DNA of 12,092 bases from CAZEFK01 sp964511405 (GTDB lineage: Bacteria; Pseudomonadota; Alphaproteobacteria; Elsterales; Elsteraceae), in the NCBI GenBank assembly GCA_964511405.1, contig CAZEFK010000215.1:1-12092 (forward strand). The letters run 5' to 3'. A program made the position numbers and the translations under genes. The notes below the pieces were generated by a model. The model ran no database searches, had not been told where the DNA came from, and was given only the letters and a program-made list of their open reading frames with translations. Positions 6,485 through 12,092 of the stretch are shown piece by piece. The stretch's first letter is position 1. Every line of letters begins with the position of its first letter.

Positions 6485-6890
6485 CGCTGTACTGCCTGAC
6501 CATAGCGAGATATACGGGTTCTATTGTCTTGGCCTGCACGCCCATGATGCGCGGCATATTAGTGGCATATTTACTAGATCGAAAGATGATGGCAGAGATT
6601 TCGTCCCGTTCATATATTTGAACTATTTGGCCGTGCGCAAAGAGTGGCAGCGCCGGAAAATAGGAACGTTCTTGCTAATGAACGCCCTTGAACGATGCGC
6701 AATCGCAATGCGCAATATTGGAGCTTATGGTGTAGCGCTAACGGCCCTAAACACCATTTCGGCAGACCTCTACTACCGATATGGGTTCCGGGCTGTTGAC
6801 GAGCGGGCGAAGTACCCGCTCATGATACTACCAGCCCGGACGATACTAGAGCTTATTCCTGAACCTGACCGTCAGCGGACCCTCAGCTAG
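6477..6890 (+). pseudogene. GNAT acetyltransferase gene, 3' fragment
   Basis: This encodes the last 137 of 188 residues of the interrupted acetyltransferase (numbering of the restored protein). IYGFYCLGL (63-71) is the usual beta-strand pair before the core. The acetyl-CoA loop region is YLAVRKEWQRRKIGT; its Q109-R-R-K-I-G114 has lysine at the first glycine of the usual Q/R-x-x-G-x-G/A motif. LYYRYGFR (149-156) is the conserved C-terminal segment with the probable catalytic tyrosine (Y150 or Y151). The frame remains open into the insertion sequence back to an ATG at 6351, so a chimaeric 179-residue protein with 42 IS-encoded residues is possible on paper. Its TAG overlaps the stop of the convergent LysR gene in CTAG. 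Lower GC than its neighbours suggests acquisition by transfer. Confidence 0.82.
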
Positions 6891-7885
6891 CCATGCGCCC
6901 CAGAGCCCCCCGTGAAAGCGCTCTCGGCCGGAAGGGAACCGAAGTCCCCGTCGACCATGCCGGCTCGCACGTCCGGATTGCGTGACCCGACCGCCGGCCG
7001 CCATGGCGGCGGCGATAGCCGGCGCAGGACCCAGTCGGCGAAGGCTCGGACCTTGGCCGCGGTGAAGCGGGCCGAGGAGCGGACCAGGTGAATGGCGCCC
7101 TCGTCGTCGATGGCCCAGTCCGGCAGCAGCTCGACCAGCCGGCCGTCCGCCAGCTCCGGCCCGACCAGCCAGTCCGAGCACATGACCAGGCCATGCCCGG
7201 CCAGCGCCGCTCGCACCAGGCTTTCGGCGTCGTCGGCGCGAAGCGGCCCGTCGACCCGCACCACCTCGACCCGGCCGCCCTGGCGGAAGCGCCAGCTCGG
7301 GTAAGACGCGAGCCGGGTGAAGGATAGGCAGTCGTGGCCGCGCAGCGCCGCCGGCGTGTCCGGGCGGCCGCGCGCGGCGACATAGGCGGGCGACGCGCAG
7401 ACCAGGCGCCGGTGGTCGGACAGCCGCCGCGCCACCAGGCCGCTGTCGGGCAGGTCGCCGACCCGGATGGCCAGGTCGTAGCCCTCGGCCACCAGGTCGA
7501 CGACGCGGTCGGCGAAGGACGCCTCGACCTTCAGCCGCGGAAAGGCGGCCAAAAACTCCGGCAACAGCGGCGCGATCCACATCCGGCCGAAGGCCGCGGG
7601 CAGTGCCAGGCGCAGGGTGCCCTGCGGCGTCGCGCCTGATTCGGCGGCCTCCTGCTCGGCCTCGGCCAGGGCGCCGACCGCCTGGCGTAGGCGGTCGGCG
7701 AGCCTGAGCCCGGCTTCGGTCGCGGCGACTCGCCGGGTCGTGCGCTCCAGGAGCCGCACGCCGAGCCGCTGCTCCAGCGCGGCGATCCGGCGCGAGATCA
7801 CCGACGGATCGCGCCCGAGGCGCCGCGCACCCGGCGCAAAGCCGCCTTCCTCCACCACCGCCAGGAAGGCGGCGATCTCGTCCAT
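6887..7885 (-). CDS. LysR-family transcriptional regulator
   Basis: A 332-residue regulator. The N-terminal winged helix-turn-helix is clear: MDEIAAFLAVVEEGGF, then ARRLGRDPSVISRRIAALE as the recognition region (about residues 21-39), then GVRLLERTTRRVAATEAG. The effector-binding domain follows from about residue 90 (GTLRLALPAAFGRMWIAP) to about 295. The ATG at 7885 puts the helix-turn-helix at the usual distance from the start; an in-frame ATG at 7909 adds eight residues, and neither has a strong ribosome binding site. About 35 residues after WVLRRLSPPPWR exceed the usual family length, so the tail may be foreign or junction-derived. It is divergent from the MDR oxidoreductase, the classic arrangement of a LysR gene and its target. 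Its stop overlaps that of the GNAT fragment. Confidence 0.9.
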   Translation of the reverse strand: MDEIAAFLAVVEEGGFAPGARRLGRDPSVISRRIAALEQRLGVRLLERTTRRVAATEAGLRLADRLRQAVGALAEAEQEAAESGATPQGTLRLALPAAFGRMWIAPLLPEFLAAFPRLKVEASFADRVVDLVAEGYDLAIRVGDLPDSGLVARRLSDHRRLVCASPAYVAARGRPDTPAALRGHDCLSFTRLASYPSWRFRQGGRVEVVRVDGPLRADDAESLVRAALAGHGLVMCSDWLVGPELADGRLVELLPDWAIDDEGAIHLVRSSARFTAAKVRAFADWVLRRLSPPPWRPAVGSRNPDVRAGMVDGDFGSLPAESAFTGGSGAHG

Positions 7886-7901
7886 CCGCTGGCTGGTCCA
7901 A

Positions 7902-7930
7902 TCGTGCATGGTACGCACCAATGTCGTGCA
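7902..7930. promoter_or_regulatory. Possible LysR operator region between the regulator and the oxidoreductase
   Basis: In the divergent intergenic region, TCGTGCA occurs at 7902-7908 and again at 7924-7930, 22 bp apart, about two helical turns. Between them TGGT (7909-7912) and ACCA (7917-7920) form a short inverted repeat. The position upstream of both genes suits a LysR binding site, but no strict T-N11-A palindrome stands out, so this is a weak call. Confidence 0.25.
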
Positions 7931-8000
7931 AAGCGGTCCGATTATAGGCACGGAGCAGGCGCGATAGCGTCCTCGGCCTCAGCCAAAGGGACTTGCCGCC

Positions 8001-9002
8001 ATGCATGCCTATCATCTGACCGCACACCGCCTGGACGCCCTGGCGCGGGTCGAGCTCGACCCGCCGGCCCCGGGCCCCGGCGAAGTGCTGGTGCGCCTGC
8101 GCGCTGCCAGCCCGAACTACATCGACCTCGCGGCCGCGACCGGCGGCTTTCCGCTGCCGTCCCTGCCCGTGATCCCGGTGACCGATGGCGCCGGCGAAGT
8201 GGCGGCGGTCGGCCCGGGCGTTGCCGGCCCGGCGCCGGGCGAGCGCGTCATCTTGCATTTTTTCCCGGACTGGACCGCCGGCGCGCTGCCGCCGCTGGAC
8301 GGCCGGCGCATGCGCGGCCTGACCATGCCGGGTTCGCTGGCCGACTATGCGGTCGTGCCCGCCCAGGGGGTGGTGCCGATCCCCGACCACCTGTCCTTCA
8401 CCGAAGCGGCGACCCTGCCGATCGCGGCCACCACCGCCTGGAAGGCGATCCGAACCGGCGGCGTCGGGCCGGGCTCGACGGTGCTGGTGCTCGGGACCGG
8501 CGGCGTGGCGCTGTTCGCGCTGCAATTCGCCAGGCTGGCCGGCGCCCGGGTGATCGTCACCTCGTCCTCGGACGCCAAGCTGGAGCGCGCCCGCTCGCTG
8601 GGCGCCGATGCCGGCATCAATTACCGGGCGACGCCGGACTGGGATGCCCAGGTCCTGGCGCTCACCGGCGGCGCCGGGGCCGATCTGGTGGTCGAGACCG
8701 CGGGGGCTGCGACCCTGCCGCGATCGCTCAATGCCGCGGCGATCGAGGGCACGATCTTCCTGGTCGGCTTCGTGACCGGCGCCGACCTGGCGGTGTCGGC
8801 TTACCCGATCCTGTTGAAAACCCTGCGCGTCATCGGCAGCAACACCGGCTCGGTGGCCGACCTCAGAAGCGCTGTGCGCGCCATCGCCGCTAGCGGCCTG
8901 CGCCCGGTGCTCGACCGCATCTTCCCGTTCGAGGCGGCGCCCGAGGCCTATGCCGTGATGGCCTCGGGCGGCCATTTCGGCAAGCTGGCGATCACCATCT
9001 GA
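8001..9002 (+). CDS. Zinc-free MDR-superfamily NAD(P)-dependent oxidoreductase (quinone oxidoreductase-like)
   Basis: A 333-residue medium-chain dehydrogenase/reductase. The GroES-like N-terminal part has PPAPGPGEVLVRLRAASPN, the turn PVIPVTDGAGEVAAVG and PGERVI. The nucleotide-binding Rossmann fold has GTGGVALFALQFA from residue 165, then VIVTSSSDAKLERARSLGAD; the serines after the second strand favour NADP(H). Where zinc alcohol dehydrogenases have the catalytic cysteine this protein has SPNYID (residues 37-42), and the four-cysteine structural zinc lobe is absent, so a zinc-independent reductase is likely. The substrate is unknown. AAAGGGA at 7985-7991 is a good ribosome binding site 9 bp before the ATG. 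The divergent LysR gene is its probable regulator. A strong hairpin follows the stop codon. Confidence 0.88.
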   Translation: MHAYHLTAHRLDALARVELDPPAPGPGEVLVRLRAASPNYIDLAAATGGFPLPSLPVIPVTDGAGEVAAVGPGVAGPAPGERVILHFFPDWTAGALPPLDGRRMRGLTMPGSLADYAVVPAQGVVPIPDHLSFTEAATLPIAATTAWKAIRTGGVGPGSTVLVLGTGGVALFALQFARLAGARVIVTSSSDAKLERARSLGADAGINYRATPDWDAQVLALTGGAGADLVVETAGAATLPRSLNAAAIEGTIFLVGFVTGADLAVSAYPILLKTLRVIGSNTGSVADLRSAVRAIAASGLRPVLDRIFPFEAAPEAYAVMASGGHFGKLAITI

Positions 9003-9017
9003 GGGTGGCCGCAGTCG

Positions 9018-9054
9018 GATCTGCCGCGACCTTGTCGTAAGATCGCGGCAGATC
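9018..9054. terminator. Strong intergenic hairpin after the oxidoreductase gene
   Basis: GATCTGCCGCGA (9018-9029) pairs perfectly with TCGCGGCAGATC (9043-9054). After one mismatch the loop can extend by CTT/AAG (9031-9033 with 9039-9041). It lies 15 bp after the oxidoreductase stop and just before the ribosome binding site of the next gene. No T-run follows, so it is not a textbook intrinsic terminator. It may be a terminator variant, an attenuator, an mRNA-protecting stem or a protein binding site. Confidence 0.6.
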
Positions 9055-9070
9055 GATCAGGGAGCGGCCG

Positions 9071-10150
9071 GTGGTGCGTGCGATCTTCCTGGGCCTTCTG
9101 GTCTTTGCCGGTCCGGCTTGGGCCGACTATTCGGGCCCGGCCCACGATCCTGCCGCCATCGTGCAGTTCCTGGACTACCGCGGGCCGGTCCGCAACGCGA
9201 CCGTCCTGAGCTTCTGGCGTAAGAACTTCCTGGGCCAGCCGGGCAACCGGGCGATCGCCGTGTCGCCGACCGGCGCCGTCGGGACCGGCTTCGGCTGGCC
9301 GACCGTGGACGAGGCCAAAGCAAGGGCCCTGTCCGAATGTGCGGCGCATTCCGAGGAGGCGTGCGCGCTCTACGCCATCAACATGGCGGTCGTTTACCCC
9401 GGCGCCGAGGCCGCGCTCCCGGCGCTGGACGTCCGTCTCGGCGACCTGGTCCTGCGTGGCGCCTTCGTGTTCCGCGGCCCGGCGCGCGCCAAAGGCCTCG
9501 TGGTCTGGTCCCACGGCTATGGCGGCACTGATGTGGACGAGCGCACCGGGCCACCGCCGGGCGTGGTCAGCCGCTTCAACCTGGCGGGCTGGGACGTGCT
9601 GCGCTTCGATCGCGATCCCTGGGACGATGGCGACGTGCCGATGGTCGAGACCCGTCTCGCCGACTCGCTCGACGTCGCCCGCGCGGCCGGCTATCGCAGC
9701 ATCATCCTGGCGGGGCAGTCGCGAGGCGCCTGGCAGTCCCTTGACCTGATGGGAAGCGGCCGCTCGCTCGACCGCATCGTCGGCGTGCTCGCCTTTTCGC
9801 CCGCCAAGAACGGCAAGACGGGGACCGCCCCGATGCTGGTTCAGCCCGACGAATGGCGGCACATGCTGGGGCGCATGGCCCCCGGAGCCTACCGCGTCAC
9901 GGTCGCCTTCTTCGGCCATGACGACTACAACCCGGCCGCCGACGACGAAGCCGCCACCGCGCGGCGGATCCTGGCCGCGCGCGGCATCGACAGCCTGGTG
10001 CTGCTGGAGAACGACCCCGAGATCCTGAAGATCGGCACCGGCGCGCTCAGCGGCCATGGCGGCGCCAACCGGACCAAGTTCACGGCCGTCTATGGCGATT
10101 GCCTGGTCCGCTTCGTCGAGGCCGGCGAGCGCGGCGGCGGCTGCCGTTAA
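9071..10150 (+). CDS. Exported serine alpha/beta hydrolase with DUF4189-like N-terminal part
   Basis: A 359-residue secreted or periplasmic protein that I cannot name precisely. Residues 1-18 are a signal peptide (IFLGLLVFAGPAWA, cleavage likely before D19). A DUF4189-like segment follows at about 55-105: NRAIAVSPTGAVGTGFGW, then DEAKARALSECA and CALYAI. The rest looks like an alpha/beta hydrolase: oxyanion-type WSHGYGG (146-152), nucleophile elbow GQSRG with S217, candidate acid D284 or D285 in GHDDYNP, and candidate histidine H329 in SGHGGAN. The substrate is unknown; an ester or peptide bond is a guess. AGGGAG at 9059-9064 lies 6 bp before the GTG start. The stop directly abuts the stop of the convergent DUF2125 gene. 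A hairpin separates it from the upstream gene, so it may be transcribed on its own. Confidence 0.72.
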   Translation: MVRAIFLGLLVFAGPAWADYSGPAHDPAAIVQFLDYRGPVRNATVLSFWRKNFLGQPGNRAIAVSPTGAVGTGFGWPTVDEAKARALSECAAHSEEACALYAINMAVVYPGAEAALPALDVRLGDLVLRGAFVFRGPARAKGLVVWSHGYGGTDVDERTGPPPGVVSRFNLAGWDVLRFDRDPWDDGDVPMVETRLADSLDVARAAGYRSIILAGQSRGAWQSLDLMGSGRSLDRIVGVLAFSPAKNGKTGTAPMLVQPDEWRHMLGRMAPGAYRVTVAFFGHDDYNPAADDEAATARRILAARGIDSLVLLENDPEILKIGTGALSGHGGANRTKFTAVYGDCLVRFVEAGERGGGCR

Positions 10151-11152
10151 TTAAGGCAGGCGCAGCGGCGCCAACGGCGCCACCTTCAGCGGCCCCAGGG
10201 TGAGCCAGCCGTCCTGGGCGGTGACCGGGGCGCGGATCTCGGGCTTGCCGTCGGCACCGGGCTTGGCCAGGGCCGCCAGCAGAATGCGGGCCATGGGCAG
10301 CTGTTTGGCATCCAGCCGCCCGGCCGCGGCCAGCATCGGCAGCAGGACATCGGCGTTGCGCAGCACCGCGGTGCCGGCGCCGAGCGGCCGCAGGTCGCCA
10401 TCGAGCGCCAGGGTGCCCTCGACCGTCAGCTGCAGGCCGGCGTCGAGCTGCAGCCGATGCAGCTCGATCACCCCGCCCTGGTCGCGCCAGGCCGGGACCG
10501 ACTGGGACAGGCGGCCGGGCGGCAGCTGGCCCTTGAGCGTCGCGCTGCCGTCCAGCGACACGCTGTCGGGGCCGCCCGGCAGCACCAGCCCGGTCAGCTG
10601 GTCCAGCCCGATGCGGAGATCGAACGCCGGCTGGTCCGGGCCGGCCGGCGCCGGGTGGATCACGGCCGCAGCGGTCGCTGTCCGGGCCGCGAGCTTGAGC
10701 GGCGTCTGCGCCACGGCCAGCTGCGGCGCGTCGAGGGTGGCCTCGACATGCTGCCCGTCGGCGGCCGGCGCATGGGCGACCACCCGGGCAGCGGCCACAT
10801 CAAGCCCGGCCGATCGGCCGTCGACGAAGCCCATCGCGATATGCCCCGCGGTTTCGAACGTCGCCTGATGCGGCGCGGCCAGGGTCACGGTGACGGTCAG
10901 CGCCGGTGCGGCGACCCGCCAGGCGCCGCCGGGCGCCGCCACCGCCGGCTCCCGCAGCCGGGCGGTCGCCCGCACCGGAAAGCCCGAGACGGCAGGCGCA
11001 CCGTAGTCGACCGTCCATCCGGCGGCGCGTTGCGCCACGGCCCACGCGTCGATGGCCTCGGTCAGGCGGCCGGCCACATAGAACCAGGCGGCGGTGTAGA
11101 GGCCGGCGAGCAGCAGCAGGCCGCCGGCCAAGCCGATCACGATACGGCGCAT
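10151..11152 (-). CDS. DUF2125 family membrane-anchored protein
   Basis: A 333-residue protein with one N-terminal membrane anchor (IVIGLAGGLLLLAGLYTAAW, residues 4-23), followed by a large, beta-rich, repetitive domain exposed to the periplasm. The beginning of the domain, GRLTEAIDAWAVAQRAAGW, then YGAPAVSGFPVRATARL, is the characteristic opening of DUF2125 proteins of alphaproteobacteria. Their function is not known; the repeated amphipathic strands recall envelope proteins of the AsmA-like kind, which is inference. The ATG at 11152 gives a clean anchor; its ribosome binding site is weak. It is convergent with the hydrolase gene with no base between stops (TAA then TTA), and divergent from the downstream EamA gene with 110 bp between starts, where I see no clear operator. 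Confidence 0.8.
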   Translation of the reverse strand: MRRIVIGLAGGLLLLAGLYTAAWFYVAGRLTEAIDAWAVAQRAAGWTVDYGAPAVSGFPVRATARLREPAVAAPGGAWRVAAPALTVTVTLAAPHQATFETAGHIAMGFVDGRSAGLDVAAARVVAHAPAADGQHVEATLDAPQLAVAQTPLKLAARTATAAAVIHPAPAGPDQPAFDLRIGLDQLTGLVLPGGPDSVSLDGSATLKGQLPPGRLSQSVPAWRDQGGVIELHRLQLDAGLQLTVEGTLALDGDLRPLGAGTAVLRNADVLLPMLAAAGRLDAKQLPMARILLAALAKPGADGKPEIRAPVTAQDGWLTLGPLKVAPLAPLRLP

Positions 11153-11262
11153 GGGCAGGCTTTAGGGCACCCGGCCACCGGACACAACCGGCCATGCGGA
11201 GGCTGCGCTTGTCCGCCGCCCGCACCCCGCTACAGTCGCCGGCCAGCTGCATCCTGGATCCC

Positions 11263-12092
11263 ATGGCCGAGACCACCCCGGCGGTCGGCGCCGGCGCCCC
11301 ATCCTGGCTCGCCCCCGGCCTGTTGTTCGTGCTGCTGTGGAGCACGGGCTTCATCGGCGCCAAGCTGGGCCTGCCCTATATCGGCGCCATCCTGTTCCTG
11401 GGCCTGCGCTTCGCGCTGGCGGCCGTGCTGCTGGCCGGGCTGGGCCTGGCCGCCGGTGCGCGCTGGCCGCGCTCGGGGCGGCTGATCGGCCATCTGGCGG
11501 TGACGGCGCTGCTGATGCAGGTGGGATATCTGGGCGGCGTCTTCGTCGCGATCGAGCGCGGCATGCCGGCCGGGCTGTCGGCGCTGATCGTGTCGCTGCA
11601 ACCGGTGCTGACCGCCGTCGCGGCCAGCCGGCTGCTGGGCGAGCGGGTCGGGCGCCGCCAATGGCTGGGGCTGGCCCTGGGCCTCGCCGGCGTGGTGCTG
11701 GTCCTGGGCGGCAAGCTCGGCACGCCGGCCAGCGATCCGGGGGCGGTGGCGGCGTCGCTGATCGCCCTGGTCGCGATCACGGCCGGGACCCTGTACCAGA
11801 AGCGCTTCTGCACCGGCGTCGACCTGCGCACCGGCAACGCCGTGCAGTTCCTGGTCGCAGCCTTGGTCCTGCTGCCGCTGGCGCCGCTGGTCGAGCCGAT
11901 CCATCTTGAACCGACGGCCGATTTTCTGATTGCCTTCGGATGGTCGGTCGTCGTCCTGTCGGTGGGCGCGATCGCGCTGTTCTACGAGCTGATCCGGCGC
12001 GGCGACGCGGCCCGGGTGGCGAGCCTGATGTATCTGGTGCCGCCCTGTACCGCGGTCGTGGCGTGGGCGCTGTTCGGCGAGCGGCTGGGGCC
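11263..12092 (+). CDS. EamA-domain DMT-superfamily transporter, C-terminal end cut by window edge
   Basis: The first 276 residues of a second EamA/DMT-type inner-membrane transporter; the frame is open at position 12092. After a short cytosolic lead (METTP-like, exactly MAETTPAVGAGAPSW) the helices start with LLFVLLWSTGFIGAKLGLPY. The first repeat ends in the hallmark LIVSLQPVLTAVAASRLLGERVG. The second repeat ends in ARVASLMYLVPPCTAVVAW with LFGERLG at the edge, so only the last helix and tail are missing. It is not a close copy of the transporter at 3455. Substrate unknown. The ATG at 11263 is the first that precedes the first membrane helix at a sensible distance; the ribosome binding site is weak. 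Confidence 0.88.
   Translation, partial: MAETTPAVGAGAPSWLAPGLLFVLLWSTGFIGAKLGLPYIGAILFLGLRFALAAVLLAGLGLAAGARWPRSGRLIGHLAVTALLMQVGYLGGVFVAIERGMPAGLSALIVSLQPVLTAVAASRLLGERVGRRQWLGLALGLAGVVLVLGGKLGTPASDPGAVAASLIALVAITAGTLYQKRFCTGVDLRTGNAVQFLVAALVLLPLAPLVEPIHLEPTADFLIAFGWSVVVLSVGAIALFYELIRRGDAARVASLMYLVPPCTAVVAWALFGERLG

Noticed and set aside
4349..6897. TAGCCAGCG after the transporter and TAGCCATGCG at the LysR/GNAT stops as flanking direct repeats of the island
   Set aside because: Only about nine bases with a one-base gap, and both are built on stop codons; too short and imperfect to call an attachment site.
6846..8975. 709-codon open frame on the minus strand
   Set aside because: It spans the LysR gene in another frame and the oxidoreductase in antisense; low-complexity composition, no motif.
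10457..11485. 342-codon plus-strand frame opposite the DUF2125 gene
   Set aside because: Antisense shadow with low-complexity composition; the DUF2125 frame and the transporter frame explain the region.
1..12092. CRISPR array, tRNA or rRNA genes, riboswitch
   Set aside because: No regularly spaced repeats, cloverleaf or rRNA sequence was seen on either strand.

Overview
The window looks like chromosomal DNA from a very GC-rich alphaproteobacterium. The evidence is the class I lysyl-tRNA synthetase start at the left edge, the DinG/XPD-type helicase with a long N-terminal domain, the TerB-like and DUF2125 proteins, and the strong G/C third-position bias in every housekeeping-type gene. A Rhodospirillales-like member is a guess; no rRNA, tRNA or other species marker is present.

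Layout from left to right. (1) Positions 1-166, minus strand: start of a class I lysyl-tRNA synthetase gene, divergent from the next unit. (2) 259-4351, plus strand: a tight run of dinG-family helicase, TerB-like protein and EamA/DMT transporter; the last two overlap by one base (TAATG). (3) 4352-6890: an accessory island, visibly richer in A+T than its surroundings. It holds a 65-residue unknown ORF whose 3' end overlaps the start of a GNAT acetyltransferase gene by 20 bp. The acetyltransferase gene is cut by a complete IS66-family element (4960-6476, 1517 bp, 11-bp terminal inverted repeats, single transposase gene). An exact 8-bp target duplication, GTTTTTTG, flanks the element. Removing the element and one duplication copy restores one 188-codon frame. 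(4) 6887-9002: a LysR regulator on the minus strand, divergent from a zinc-free MDR oxidoreductase that it may control. (5) 9018-9054: a strong hairpin between the oxidoreductase and the next gene. (6) 9071-10150: an exported serine alpha/beta hydrolase with a DUF4189-like N-terminal part. (7) 10151-11152, minus strand: a membrane-anchored DUF2125 protein, convergent with the hydrolase with no base between the two stop codons. (8) 11263 to the end, plus strand: a second EamA/DMT transporter, cut by the window edge.

The most interesting part is the island. The short unknown ORF followed by an overlapping GNAT gene has the layout of a toxin-antitoxin operon, and the GNAT N-terminus resembles the TacT/AtaT type. 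The upstream partner does not look like the usual ribbon-helix-helix DUF1778 antitoxin. The locus is therefore a candidate atypical GNAT module, captured after an insertion sequence broke the acetyltransferase. Function is inference only.
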